A stretch of 64,000 nt of DNA, taken from assembly GCA_016125375.1 (NCBI GenBank), contig WGLU01000001.1, positions 310,001 through 374,000 on the forward strand, given 5' to 3'. Positions 35,363-44,977 of this stretch are shown here, piece after piece (the first letter of the stretch is position 1; the number at the start of each line of letters is the position of its first letter). Position numbers and translations under genes: made by a program. This DNA is from Pseudomonadota bacterium. Lineage in GTDB: Bacteria > Pseudomonadota > Alphaproteobacteria > UBA1280 > RI-95. The notes beneath the pieces are model-generated. The model saw only the letters and a list, made by a program, of their open reading frames with translations. It had not been told where the DNA came from and searched no databases.

Positions 35363-35854
35363 ATGAGCCAGAACATCCAAGGTATACACGGTCACATGGT
35401 GTTGGGCGTAGATGCGGATAACAAGCCGTACAGCGTATACGATGAGTACGAAGACCCTAATAAACACTCTGCAAAAGACCGCCTTGTCCTGACCTTTGGC
35501 ACAAATGAACAGGGACAGAGGGTTGTCAAAAGCATTGAGCGCTCCGGCGCAGCAGTTGCACCTGTTATTCAGGCTGCCCGCGCGGCAGGATTGCCTAAGG
35601 ACGCCGAACAACAAATGATTCAAACGCTGACTGCCCCCAACAAAGCCGCCATTATGGGCGTGGAGTTTGAAGTTGGTGGCCCAGCACATGGCCGTGTTGC
35701 CGATATGGACAAGGTACACGAGCCGGAAGTGCAGAATGCCTTGAAAGCCGCTCAGGAAAACTATTACGCAGCGTCTTTTAGCACAGTAAACTTTGGTAAC
35801 CTGACAAAGGAAAGCGGCGTGGAGCGCGAGCAAGAAGCAGCTCATGCCCGTTAG
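35363..35854 (+). CDS. Unrecognised soluble protein
   Basis: A 163-residue protein with no family I know. It is preceded by GGAGGGAG at a good distance from ATG 35363. It has no signal peptide or membrane helix; the N-terminal third is polar with many Tyr and Asp ('YSVYDEYEDPNKHS'), and the rest mixes helices and strands. It stands alone between the tRNA-Ser terminator and its own strong terminator (35871), so it is a single-gene unit. Clear start and stop signals argue that it is real. Confidence 0.7.
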   Translation: MSQNIQGIHGHMVLGVDADNKPYSVYDEYEDPNKHSAKDRLVLTFGTNEQGQRVVKSIERSGAAVAPVIQAARAAGLPKDAEQQMIQTLTAPNKAAIMGVEFEVGGPAHGRVADMDKVHEPEVQNALKAAQENYYAASFSTVNFGNLTKESGVEREQEAAHAR

Positions 35855-35870
35855 GTATAACGAGAGAATA

Positions 35871-35899
35871 AAAGGGCGGGTTCACCCCGCCCTTTTTTA
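35871..35899. terminator. Convergent terminator
   Basis: AAAGGGCGGG-TTCA-CCCGCCCTTT followed by TTT, between the orphan gene and the helicase that runs toward it. It can serve both. Confidence 0.9.
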
Positions 35900-38545
35900 T
35901 AGAAAGTTTTTAATCCGTTCTTCAGCTTGTCCCAGCGTGACCCGTTCTATGCGCACGCCTTGTGGAATACCCATCAGTTCAGCACTATTCGTGCGTCCAT
36001 CCAGAATCACAAAAACACCTCGGTCGCTCTGATGCCGGACCAGTCGTCCAAACGCTTGTCGTAAAGCCCTGCGCGTTACATCCTGCCTGTATGCATTCCC
36101 AAAGGCTTTCACGCGTGCCATAAAGAGCAGCGAGGGGACCGCACGTGGGACTTTGTCGTAAACTACAAGCCGCAGGGATCTGCCCGGTACATCTACACCC
36201 TGGCGCATGGCATCGGTTCCGAGTAGACAGCTGTTCTCATCGGCACTGAACATCTCTACCAGAGATCCGTTATCCAGAGGGTCAATGTGCTGTGCAAACA
36301 GGTCTACGCCATCTTTCTGTAAGGCATTCCGGATCGGCTGATAACTGTCCTTGAGTCTTTTGATAGACGTAAACAGCCCGAGTGCTCCGCCATGGCTGGC
36401 TTTGAAGAGGCGCCCCATAGCTGTAGAAAGCGCATGCGCATTACGCCAGTCAACATCCGTCACAACAAAAGCAACGGCCTGTTTCCCGTAATCGAGCACC
36501 TGCGGAAAAGAGGCGATTTCGCTGTGCATATCCGCATCAATGCCGCAAAGTTTCTTAGCCATTTCCCAACCGTTCTCATCATCGCTGGCACGCAGGCTGG
36601 CAGATGTCATGGCCACACCTGACATACGTGCCATAATCCCGCCGGAAAATGGGACCATCGGGTTAACCCAATGGCGTTTCATGCCCACATCAAACAGGCC
36701 GTGTTGCCCCGGTACCATTTCCACCCAGTCTACAAACTGTTCAGAATCACCGGCCGATGTCAGCAGTCCCTGCCAGGGGCGGAGCTGTGTTTCCATCCGT
36801 GTTTCTATCGCACGGCAAATGCCCGTCAATCGCTGCGCTATATCAGCAGCATCTTCATCCAGTTCTTCGCAGCAGGCCTGCAAGTAATCCACAAGTTTTG
36901 CCAGAGCTTTATTCAGCCCCATCAGCCATTCGGCCATTTCTGCGATAGCGCGTGTGGTTTGTGCATCGGCAGGGAGGGGGGCCTCAACCGCATGCGGGCC
37001 ATGTGCCTCTGTCGTCATGCTTTTCGCGTATCCGAGCAGCGCCTGCAGGAATCGTTCTCCAACCGTCAGTGTCTGCCCGGTCTGCAGGCGTTTCAACCAC
37101 CCGTCCTGAGGCAATTCCGACGCCGCATGAGCAACTGCGCCAACATATTCACCAAGCAGATTACCGCTGATATGGATGCCATACTTTTCGACCCGGCCCA
37201 TGATACCGTCCTGACTGCTATGGCCAAGCCAACCGGCCAGTTCGCGTAGTTCACGGCCTGAGAGGAAAATGGCAAAAGCCTGATCGGCCGCGTCAAAAAG
37301 GTGATGGGCTTCGTCAAATACCGCAAAGCGGGGCAAAGCATTTGGGCTGGTGCGCAGAGCGCTGCGGCCTGCGTAGATAGTGAGGGCGTGGTTCGCCACA
37401 ATCACATCAGCCTCGCGTGCCTGCTGAATGGATTTCTCGATAAAGCATTTGCGGTAATGCGGGCAGGCAGTAAACAGGCATTCGCCCTGTTTATCGGTAA
37501 AGCTGCCTATCGGCATGGTCTGCAACAGAGGGGGCAACCAACGCGGAAAATCACCGGACAGAACATCCCCGTGACGGGTTTCCTGTAGCCAACGGGCAAC
37601 AAAAGCCGGCAACATGTCCGTGCCTTTCTGCGCGGTTTCTTCAAACTTGAGCAGGCACAGGTAATTCTCGCGTCCTTTGCGGATGGCATAGTCCACCTTG
37701 ACGGGCAGGCGGGTAAGTGTCTGCTCGATCTGCCGTTGCAGGTTTTTGGTATAGGTACTCACCCATACCTGTTCATCCAAGCTTTGGGCAGCTTCTACTG
37801 CGGCGGCTAAATATCCCAGTGTCTTGCCTGTGCCCGTGGGCGCCTCCAACAAAGCAACCGACACACTCTCCCCATCGGCATGCTGCCACGTTTTGGCAAC
37901 ATCCGCAGCGAACGTATATTGGCTCTGGCGCTTTTCCGGCGATGCCGTGGTATGGCTGACCATCTCATCCAGCCGCGCGGCCACGTGTGTGGCATTCAGG
38001 GGGGCGTTGGGCTGAGGGTCACCGCGTTCGGCAAACTGCCAGCGCTGCAGATTGCTGACGGCGCCCATAAGCAGTTTTTCCGGATGCAGACGCGGTTTTC
38101 GGCGGGCAACGTCTATCCCGCGCATGTCGCATAACAACGGCGCCCAGTTCCATCCCGTTGCATGCAGATAACACAGGATATCATCCGCATCCTTCAGGCT
38201 GACAGCCTGCTCCAGCAGCATGCAGGCAATGTGCTTTAAAAGGGCAGCCTGAGCCGGGCCATCTTCCGGGAAAGGAATGCCTGCCAATCCCGCAAGCCCA
38301 CGGAGGGATGGGGCAAACTGTCGTGTAGGGTGGACAAAGGCACCCAGCTCCAGAACATCCAGTTGGGCACCAGTCTGAACATCTGTGTAGGCTGGCTTAT
38401 AGCAAACAAGCACGGGCGTATTATCTGCAGCGGCGCTGTAGGACGGCGTATCGCAATACAGTTGTGCCCGCCAGTGCACAAGGGCAGGGAGCGCCATAAA
38501 CGCCTCAAATGACGGGGCAGTTGGTGCTACAGCAGCTGATTGCAT
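35897..38545 (-). CDS. DinG-like ATP-dependent DNA helicase
   Basis: An 882-residue superfamily 2 helicase of the XPD/DinG group. After an N-terminal domain of about 200 residues come Walker A 'APTGTGKTLGYL', four cysteines of the iron-sulfur cluster (a Cys in 'ENYLCLLKF', then 'GECLFTACPHYRKCF'), the DEAH box 'VFDEAHHLFD', and late motifs 'AMRQGVDVPG' and 'QAFGRLVRHQSDRG'. DinG unwinds forked DNA and R-loops 5' to 3'. The N-terminal part has no obvious exonuclease residues. It diverges from mltB. Confidence 0.88.
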   Translation of the reverse strand: MQSAAVAPTAPSFEAFMALPALVHWRAQLYCDTPSYSAAADNTPVLVCYKPAYTDVQTGAQLDVLELGAFVHPTRQFAPSLRGLAGLAGIPFPEDGPAQAALLKHIACMLLEQAVSLKDADDILCYLHATGWNWAPLLCDMRGIDVARRKPRLHPEKLLMGAVSNLQRWQFAERGDPQPNAPLNATHVAARLDEMVSHTTASPEKRQSQYTFAADVAKTWQHADGESVSVALLEAPTGTGKTLGYLAAAVEAAQSLDEQVWVSTYTKNLQRQIEQTLTRLPVKVDYAIRKGRENYLCLLKFEETAQKGTDMLPAFVARWLQETRHGDVLSGDFPRWLPPLLQTMPIGSFTDKQGECLFTACPHYRKCFIEKSIQQAREADVIVANHALTIYAGRSALRTSPNALPRFAVFDEAHHLFDAADQAFAIFLSGRELRELAGWLGHSSQDGIMGRVEKYGIHISGNLLGEYVGAVAHAASELPQDGWLKRLQTGQTLTVGERFLQALLGYAKSMTTEAHGPHAVEAPLPADAQTTRAIAEMAEWLMGLNKALAKLVDYLQACCEELDEDAADIAQRLTGICRAIETRMETQLRPWQGLLTSAGDSEQFVDWVEMVPGQHGLFDVGMKRHWVNPMVPFSGGIMARMSGVAMTSASLRASDDENGWEMAKKLCGIDADMHSEIASFPQVLDYGKQAVAFVVTDVDWRNAHALSTAMGRLFKASHGGALGLFTSIKRLKDSYQPIRNALQKDGVDLFAQHIDPLDNGSLVEMFSADENSCLLGTDAMRQGVDVPGRSLRLVVYDKVPRAVPSLLFMARVKAFGNAYRQDVTRRALRQAFGRLVRHQSDRGVFVILDGRTNSAELMGIPQGVRIERVTLGQAEERIKNFL

Positions 38546-38647
38546 GCAATTTCTCTAGGTTTTTTCTGAATTGCTACACCATAAAACACTTCTACAAAAA
38601 GTGCACTTTTGTTATGCTGTTTCACGCAAAAAAGGAAGAAAATATCA

Positions 38648-39649
38648 ATGCACCTCTTGCGTCTTGGACTTGCAGCCGGATTTGTTTTTGCCTCTATCGG
38701 GGCAGTGCCATCCTTTGCTGCTGACGGTAAGGACGAGTTCCGTACTTTTATTGATGAGCTGGCGGACGATGTTGCCAAACAAGGCATGGACAAGCAACTG
38801 TTCTACCGTGCTTTCGAGGGTAATTTTACACCCTATACCCGTGCTGTTGAGCTGATACAGCAGCAGCCGGAATCCAAATTCTCCTTCACTAAATACAGTG
38901 CCTCCATGCTGTCGACGGCGCGCATTAAAAAAGGGCAAGAGAATTTTAAGGCCTATCACGACACCCTCCAGATGGTAAGCGACAAGTACGGCGTAGCGCC
39001 GCAAGTCATTGTCGCGCTGTGGGGCGTGGAGACCTTCTATGGCAAATGGCCGGGTAATCACAACATTATTCGCAGCCTCGCCACCCTTGCTTACGACTCG
39101 CATCGCAAAGCTTTCTTCCGCAAAGAGTTGATGGATGCCGTGCATATTCTGCAGGAAGGGCACATCACGCCGGAAGAGATGAAGGGCTCATGGGCTGGCG
39201 CGATGGGTCAGTGCCAATTCATGCCGTCCAGCTTTATGACATTCGCGGCCGACGGTGACGGTGATGGCCATAAGGACATCTGGAACAATCCCAAGGATGT
39301 TTTCGCCTCGACTGCCAACTACCTCAAACGTAGCGGCTGGCAAACTGGCAAACCGTGGGGCGAGCGTGTTGTATTGACCAAAATTCTGCCTCCTTTCAAA
39401 GTATCCGACCGCGGACTCAGCGAAGAAATGACGATTGCAGAGTGGAAAAAAGCCGGCATCAAAGCAGCCAAAGGTGACTTGCCCGCAGGCACGTCCAAAG
39501 CACGTCTGTTTATGCCAGAGGGGCCATCCAAAAAGTCGTATCTGGTGTATGAGAACTTCGACGTCATTCTGCGGTGGAACCGCTCCAGCTACTTTGCACA
39601 CAGCGTGCTGGCGCTGGCTGATGAAATTGCAAAAGGGACCGATAGCTGA
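38648..39649 (+). CDS. Lytic murein transglycosylase, MltB family
   Basis: A 333-residue exported protein starting at ATG 38648 behind AAGGAAGAA. The signal peptide ends near 'VPSFAADG'. The catalytic Glu is in 'ALWGVETFYGKWPG', and 'SWAGAMGQCQFMPSSF' and 'DIWNNPKDVFASTANYL' are the substrate-binding segments of the SltB/MltB fold. It cuts glycan strands with formation of 1,6-anhydro-MurNAc. There is no lipobox, so it is soluble in the periplasm. The stop overlaps the rlpA start by one base (TGATG), linking three wall genes. Confidence 0.93.
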   Translation: MHLLRLGLAAGFVFASIGAVPSFAADGKDEFRTFIDELADDVAKQGMDKQLFYRAFEGNFTPYTRAVELIQQQPESKFSFTKYSASMLSTARIKKGQENFKAYHDTLQMVSDKYGVAPQVIVALWGVETFYGKWPGNHNIIRSLATLAYDSHRKAFFRKELMDAVHILQEGHITPEEMKGSWAGAMGQCQFMPSSFMTFAADGDGDGHKDIWNNPKDVFASTANYLKRSGWQTGKPWGERVVLTKILPPFKVSDRGLSEEMTIAEWKKAGIKAAKGDLPAGTSKARLFMPEGPSKKSYLVYENFDVILRWNRSSYFAHSVLALADEIAKGTDS

Positions 39650-40581
39650 TGCGCCTGTACGTTCTGGCGCTTAGCGCGCTTGCCTTTATGCTGTCCAGCT
39701 GTACCGAGTTGCAACTGGCGACGCATTTCACAAAAGAAGCCCTGGATGAGCCAGCTCCTTACAACGCGCCGGCCATCACAGGCGCACGCAAGGTGGGCAA
39801 GCCTTATCAGGTGGAGGGCCTCTGGTATTATCCGCTTGAGGACTCTACCGGCTATAGCGCCAAAGGGATTGCGTCCTGGTACGGGAAAGAGTTCCATGGC
39901 AAGAAAACAGCCAATGGTGAAACGTATAACATGTACGACCTGACAGCCGCACACCCCACCTTGCCGCTGCCGACCTACGTACGCGTGACCAACCTGAATA
40001 ATGGCAAGTCCATTATTGTTAAGGTCAACGACCGCGGCCCGTTCCTGCGGGGCCGTGTCATTGATATGTCTTACCGCAGCGCCCAGCTGCTGGGCTATGT
40101 AGAGCAGGGGACCGCGCCTGTACTGCTCGAGGCGCTACCTGCCGATGGTACAATTATGCTGGCAAACCAACGCCCGGAAGAGGTGCCTTTTAAAAAGTAC
40201 GGGCACACGACCAAACAAGCTGCCGCAGAGGCACAGCTGACAAGGCCGGCCAGATTTACTGAACGTGTCAGTCAGCAACCGGTCACCCAAACTGTAACCG
40301 AAGAAGAAGCTCCGCCCTTACCGTCAACGCAAATTGCGACCGTCGAAAAAGTGCGGATTTTTGTTCAGACAGGCTCTTTTGGTGATAAGAGCAACGCAGA
40401 GCACCAGCGCAGTAAACTGGCTCATATGTTTACCAATAGTTACGTGAGTCCGGCCGAAGTAAAAGGCAAGACATTCTACCGTGTACGTATCGGCCCCGTA
40501 GAAAACGTGGAAATGGCCGATCAGGTACTCGCCCGCGCCGTACACGAAGGATATAAACAAGCCATTATTGTGGTTGATTGA
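39649..40581 (+). CDS. rlpA: RlpA family septal lipoprotein with SPOR domain
   Basis: A 310-residue lipoprotein: lipobox 'LSSC' (Cys18), then a double-psi beta-barrel with 'GIASWYGKEFHGKKTANGE' and 'VKVNDRGPFLRGRVIDMS' (the catalytic Asp region), a Pro/Thr linker, and a C-terminal SPOR domain (about 235-310). RlpA cleaves naked glycan strands at the septum, and the SPOR domain binds such denuded strands. It follows the transglycosylase gene directly. Confidence 0.92.
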   Translation: MRLYVLALSALAFMLSSCTELQLATHFTKEALDEPAPYNAPAITGARKVGKPYQVEGLWYYPLEDSTGYSAKGIASWYGKEFHGKKTANGETYNMYDLTAAHPTLPLPTYVRVTNLNNGKSIIVKVNDRGPFLRGRVIDMSYRSAQLLGYVEQGTAPVLLEALPADGTIMLANQRPEEVPFKKYGHTTKQAAAEAQLTRPARFTERVSQQPVTQTVTEEEAPPLPSTQIATVEKVRIFVQTGSFGDKSNAEHQRSKLAHMFTNSYVSPAEVKGKTFYRVRIGPVENVEMADQVLARAVHEGYKQAIIVVD

Positions 40582-40605
40582 GATTAAAGAGAAAGTGAGG
40601 AAAAC

Positions 40606-41745
40606 ATGCATCGCCCTGTTCTAAAATTTGGTTTGGCTGTTCTGGCAGCCCTGTCTGCCCATAACGCTGTTGCTGTTGATCTTGAGGTCGCGGCAAAAGC
40701 CTACGTGGTCGGCCACCCCAAATCCGGGCGCATCCTCATGAGCAAGGCGGCAGACGATCGCATTGAACCTGCCAGCCTGACCAAGTTGATGACGCTGTAC
40801 CTCACATTTGAAGCACTGAAAAATGGCGACATGAAACTGGATGACGAGATTCCGGTGAGCGAGAAGGCGTGGCGCAAAGGCGGCTCCAAAATGTTCATCG
40901 AAGTGGGTAAAACCGTCAAGGTGGATGACCTGATTAAAGGGATCACTGTCGCTTCGGGGAACGACGCCTGTGTTGCTCTGGCCGAGCATCTGGCTGGCAG
41001 CGAAGAAGGCTTTGCTGCTCTGATGAACGTTAAAGCCAGGAACCTCGGCATGACAGGCTCCAACTTTAAAAATGCCAGCGGCTGGCCTGACCCGGACCAC
41101 TACACAACACCGCACGACATGTATACACTGGCAAGCCGCATCCAGAAGGACTTTCCGGAGTTTTATCACTATTTCTCCATCCAGTCCTTTACCTATAACA
41201 ACATTACACAGTCCAACCGTAACGGTCTGCTGCGCCGTGACCCCAGTGTGGACGGTATGAAAACAGGCCATACCGAAACAGCTGGCTACCACCTGATTTC
41301 ATCTGCGGAAAAGAACGACGACCGTATCATCTCAGTCATGATGGGTACCGAATCCGAAAAAGCCCGCGAGAATGAATCCCTCAAAGTCATGGGTTGGGCT
41401 TTCAGCCAATTCGACCACTACAAAGCCCTGAAAGTAGGCGAGACTGTAGACCAGTCCGCTCCCGTCTGGATGGGTACCAAGGCCGATGTGCCGCTGGTTG
41501 CAGGCGACGACGTGAACCTTTTCCTCTCCCGCTCGGAAAAAGGCAAATTGAAAGCCGAAGTTGTTTACAATGCCCCGCTCAAAGCCCCGATTCATCAGGG
41601 TGAGAAGGTGGGTGAGATCCGCATTGAAACCGGTCTTCAGGATATGCCTGTTGTCACAGTACCGGCACTGGCCGCTGCCGATGTGCCGGAGCTCGGCTTC
41701 TTCGGTAAGGCCGTGATGGCGATTGCCAACAAGTTCGGTGAATAA
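40606..41745 (+). CDS. D-alanyl-D-alanine carboxypeptidase (PBP5/6 type)
   Basis: A 379-residue exported penicillin-binding protein. After a signal peptide come the active-site 'SLTKL' (Ser-x-x-Lys), 'SGND' (Ser-x-Asn) and 'KTGHTETAGYHL' (Lys-Thr-Gly). The C-terminal part has the PBP5 beta domain and ends in an amphipathic helix ('GFFGKAVMAIANKFGE') that tethers such enzymes to the membrane. It trims pentapeptides and so limits cross-linking. With MltB and RlpA it forms a wall-remodelling group. Confidence 0.94.
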   Translation: MHRPVLKFGLAVLAALSAHNAVAVDLEVAAKAYVVGHPKSGRILMSKAADDRIEPASLTKLMTLYLTFEALKNGDMKLDDEIPVSEKAWRKGGSKMFIEVGKTVKVDDLIKGITVASGNDACVALAEHLAGSEEGFAALMNVKARNLGMTGSNFKNASGWPDPDHYTTPHDMYTLASRIQKDFPEFYHYFSIQSFTYNNITQSNRNGLLRRDPSVDGMKTGHTETAGYHLISSAEKNDDRIISVMMGTESEKARENESLKVMGWAFSQFDHYKALKVGETVDQSAPVWMGTKADVPLVAGDDVNLFLSRSEKGKLKAEVVYNAPLKAPIHQGEKVGEIRIETGLQDMPVVTVPALAAADVPELGFFGKAVMAIANKFGE

Positions 41746-41748
41746 TAC

Positions 41749-42426
41749 GTGAGCATACCGTCCTCCCTTTTTGCAACATCGCCTGCGCTCTTTATCACCT
41801 TCGAAGGGGGTGAGGGCGTGGGCAAAAGCACGCAGATACGCATGCTGCGCACAGCACTGGAGGAGAACGGCCTGCTCAACCGCGTGGTCATGACGCGCGA
41901 ACCCGGCGGTTGCGACAACGCACTGGCACTGCGCAAGATGCTGGTGGAAGGGGATGCCGACCGTTGGGACGGCTTGTCCGAGTCGCTGCTGTATTCTGCT
42001 GCGCGTAATGAACACCTGCGTGAGGTGATACGGCCCGAGCTTGCCGGCGGCCGCTGGGTGCTGTGCGACCGCTTTGCAGATTCCACCACCGTCTATCAGG
42101 GTGAGGGGCGCGGCATGCCAAAAAGCGTGCTCGATTACCTCAGCGGTCTGGTTGTCGGCAACACGTGGCCAAACCTGACCTTCATCATGGATATGCCCGC
42201 AGGTGATGGTCTGTTCCGCGCGCGGGGCAGGCAGGAAAATATGTTTGAGAACCGCTTTGAGAGCCTGCAAGACAGCTTCCACGAACGTGTGCGGCAAGGC
42301 TTCCTGCGTATCGCACGGGAAAACCCTGACCGCTGCCGCGTCATCGACGCGCAAGGTACACCGGAGGAAGTCCATGCCCGTGTTTTCAGCACCCTTGTTG
42401 CCTACGTACAGGAGCGTGCGGCATGA
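41749..42426 (+). CDS. tmk: Thymidylate kinase
   Basis: A 225-residue kinase from GTG 41749. The P-loop is 'FEGGEGVGKSTQ', the DR(F/Y) motif is 'CDRFADSTTVYQGEGRG', and 'TREPGG' is the dTMP-binding segment. It phosphorylates dTMP to dTDP. The lid region 'RARGRQENMFENR' holds Arg residues as in Escherichia coli-type enzymes. An ATGA overlap couples it to holB, a pairing frequent in bacteria. Confidence 0.96.
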   Translation: MSIPSSLFATSPALFITFEGGEGVGKSTQIRMLRTALEENGLLNRVVMTREPGGCDNALALRKMLVEGDADRWDGLSESLLYSAARNEHLREVIRPELAGGRWVLCDRFADSTTVYQGEGRGMPKSVLDYLSGLVVGNTWPNLTFIMDMPAGDGLFRARGRQENMFENRFESLQDSFHERVRQGFLRIARENPDRCRVIDAQGTPEEVHARVFSTLVAYVQERAA

Positions 42427-43436
42427 CCGAAGGGCAGGCGCCACAAGCACCCATCGGCCACCTGAATGTGCAGCGGGAAATTCGTAAACTGCACGCAGAC
42501 GGCCGTCTGCCGCATGCCGTTCTGTTGCATGGCCCAAAGGGCATCGGCAAACGCTTGCTGGCCGATCGCCTTGCTTGGTACCTGATTTGCGGACAGGGCA
42601 ATGACCCGTTCGAGGGTTTTGGCTACAACCAGAGCGCCCCGGCGGTGCCGCAACTTTTGGCCGGTGCCTACCCGTATTTGCACATCCTTACGCCTGAAGA
42701 GGGGAAAAAGAGTATCCGCATCGAGCAGGTGCGCGAAAAGCTGCAAACCCTGTCACTAACCGCCGACGGCTGGCGTGTTGTCATTGTGGACAGTGCCGAT
42801 GAAATGACCGAAGGCGCTGCCAACGCGCTGCTCAAAACATTGGAAGAACCTAACAGCCGCACGCTGCTCATCCTCATCAGCCATAACCCGTCTAAACTGC
42901 TGCCGACGATTATCTCGCGCTGCCGCCAGTATCGCCTTAGCCCGCTGGAGGATGCCGATGTACGCACGGTACTCGCCGCCTGCGGTATTAGTGATACGGC
43001 AGAGCTGGCTACCCTCAGCGCCCTTGCCGCAGGCTGCCCGGGCGAGGCACTGCAAATCCGCGACATTGCGCCTAAGGTGCAGGCCTCACTGGAAAGTTTC
43101 TTCACAGCTGCACTCAGCGGACACGGCCATGCCAGTGCCCTGCAAACGGCAGAACTGTTGTCCGACAAAAAGCTCTCCGCAACCTCCGGTGCACTGCTGC
43201 TCTGGTGGTTGGCGGCATGCGCGCGCAAGGCCTCCGGCATGGGACTTACGCTACCGCCAGCCCAGGCTGGCCTTGTGGATAAACTCACCGCGCGCCTGCC
43301 GGCCCACGGCTGGGCACGGCTGCACGGCCATGTGGCACATCGGCTAAATGTGCAACAGGAGATTAACCTGCCGCTCCAGCTCACCCTTGAAAATGCCTTG
43401 CAGGATGTTATAACGTCTCTCGAAACCGCCGCCTGA
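42423..43436 (+). CDS. holB: DNA polymerase III subunit delta prime
   Basis: A 337-residue clamp loader subunit. 'HAVLLHGPKGIGKR' is the P-loop-like segment, 'IRIEQVREKL' and 'VVIVDSADEMTEGAANALLKTLEEP' are the AAA+ Walker B region, and 'LLPTIISRCRQY' is the SRC motif. It is part of the complex that loads the beta clamp. The zinc-binding cysteines found in many delta prime subunits are not clustered here. Confidence 0.93.
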   Translation: MTEGQAPQAPIGHLNVQREIRKLHADGRLPHAVLLHGPKGIGKRLLADRLAWYLICGQGNDPFEGFGYNQSAPAVPQLLAGAYPYLHILTPEEGKKSIRIEQVREKLQTLSLTADGWRVVIVDSADEMTEGAANALLKTLEEPNSRTLLILISHNPSKLLPTIISRCRQYRLSPLEDADVRTVLAACGISDTAELATLSALAAGCPGEALQIRDIAPKVQASLESFFTAALSGHGHASALQTAELLSDKKLSATSGALLLWWLAACARKASGMGLTLPPAQAGLVDKLTARLPAHGWARLHGHVAHRLNVQQEINLPLQLTLENALQDVITSLETAA

Positions 43437-43465
43437 GACGGCTCTTTTTCAGAAAGGCCCTTGTG

Positions 43466-44974
43466 ATGACCCGTACCGCCTATGTAACCACGCCCATCTA
43501 TTACCCCAGCGGCAAACCGCACTTGGGCAGCGCCTATACATCGCTGGCGGCGGACGTTTACGCCCGCTTCAAACGGCTGGACGGCTTTGATACCTACTTC
43601 CTGACCGGGACCGACGAGCACGGCCTTAAAATCCAGCGCGCAGCTGAAAAGGAAGGTCTGACCCCTCAGGCGTTTGTGGATAAAATGGCCGCGGACTTCA
43701 AACAGCTTACCCCCATGATGGGCCTGAGTAACGACCGCTTTATCCGCACGACCGACATTGACCACCTGGCCGCCGCAACCACCATGTGGCAGGCGCTGGA
43801 AAAGAACGGTTTCATCTATAAGGCAAAATACGCTGGCTGGTACAGCGTACCGGACGAAACGTTTTATACCGAAGAGGAACTCGTCGACGGCAAAAGTCCG
43901 GATAGTGGCCACCCTGTTGAATGGGTGGAGGAGGAATCCTACTACTTCAAGCTTTCCGCCTTCGGGGACAAGTTGCTCGCGTACTACGAGCAGAATCCCG
44001 ATTTCATCAAGCCCGATAGCCGCCGTAACGAGGTGATGTCCTTCGTCAAATCCGGCCTGAAGGACCTGTCCATTTCCCGCTCCACCTTCAATTGGGGTGT
44101 ACCCGTACCAGGGGACGACAAGCACATCATGTACGTGTGGATTGACGCCCTCACCAACTACTTAACCGCAACCGGCTGGCCCGATACCACCCATGCAAAC
44201 TGGAAGTACTGGCCCGCTGTGCATCTGGTCGGTAAAGACATTCTGCGTTTCCACGCTGTTTACTGGCCCGCCATGCTGATGGCGGCCGATGTCCCGCTGC
44301 CCAAGTGCGTATTCGCCCACGGTTGGTGGACGGTAGACGGGGCCAAAATGTCCAAATCCAAGGGCAACGTGATTGATCCGGCCCAGTTGGTGACCGAATA
44401 CGGTCGTGATCAGGTCCGCTATTTCCTGATGCGTGAAGTGCCGTTCGGCCAGGACGGGGATTTCTCCCACGCGCGGATGATTGACCGGATTAACAAAGAC
44501 CTCGCGAATGACCTGGGCAACCTGTTCCAACGGGTGCTCAGCATGGTCGCCAAAAATTGCGACGGTGTGGTGCCCGAGATGCTGGAGCTCTCCGCAGATG
44601 ACCGCACGTTGTTGGAAGTTGCCAAACACCTGCCCGCCAAAGTGCGCGATGCAGTAGAAGGGCTTGCGTTCAACAAAGCGCTGGACGCGATTTGGGAAGT
44701 TGTCAGCGCCGGTAACCGCTATATGGACAGCCAGAAGCCCTGGGAACTGAAGAAGACAGACCCCGCCCGTATGGCGCATTGCCTGCGCGTGCTGATAGAG
44801 AGCTTCCGCCCGGTGAGCGTTGTGCTGGAAGCCTTCATGCCCGAGTCTGCCAAGCGTATGCAGGAACTGGTTGGTGTAACTGATGCTGTACTGGAGCTGC
44901 CGTCGCTTGCGGCAGGAACACAGCTCCCCAGCCCAAGCGGCCTGTTCATGCGCATCCAGACCGAGGCCGCGTAA
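43466..44974 (+). CDS. metG: Methionyl-tRNA synthetase
   Basis: A 502-residue class I synthetase from ATG 43466 (a GTG lies just before). The HIGH motif is 'GKPHLGSAY', the KMSKS motif is 'AKMSKSKGNVIDP', and 'YVWIDALTNYL' and 'GKDILRFHAVYWPA' are the methionine pocket. No zinc-knuckle cysteines are present and there is no C-terminal tRNA-binding extension, as in the short alphaproteobacterial form. It is followed by tatD after 3 bp. Confidence 0.96.
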   Translation: MTRTAYVTTPIYYPSGKPHLGSAYTSLAADVYARFKRLDGFDTYFLTGTDEHGLKIQRAAEKEGLTPQAFVDKMAADFKQLTPMMGLSNDRFIRTTDIDHLAAATTMWQALEKNGFIYKAKYAGWYSVPDETFYTEEELVDGKSPDSGHPVEWVEEESYYFKLSAFGDKLLAYYEQNPDFIKPDSRRNEVMSFVKSGLKDLSISRSTFNWGVPVPGDDKHIMYVWIDALTNYLTATGWPDTTHANWKYWPAVHLVGKDILRFHAVYWPAMLMAADVPLPKCVFAHGWWTVDGAKMSKSKGNVIDPAQLVTEYGRDQVRYFLMREVPFGQDGDFSHARMIDRINKDLANDLGNLFQRVLSMVAKNCDGVVPEMLELSADDRTLLEVAKHLPAKVRDAVEGLAFNKALDAIWEVVSAGNRYMDSQKPWELKKTDPARMAHCLRVLIESFRPVSVVLEAFMPESAKRMQELVGVTDAVLELPSLAAGTQLPSPSGLFMRIQTEAA

Positions 44975-44977
44975 CAC

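Noticed and set aside
41332-42537. A 401-residue minus-strand frame opposite the carboxypeptidase and tmk genes
   Set aside because: Composition is that of an antisense frame and it crosses two confirmed genes.
43425-43450. Terminator between holB and metG
   Set aside because: GCCG/CGGC with a short T run is only a 4-bp stem, too weak, and the genes look co-transcribed.
42668-44125. A 485-residue minus-strand frame opposite holB and metG
   Set aside because: It spans two real genes with clear motifs and shows no protein family signal; it is a shadow frame of codon bias.
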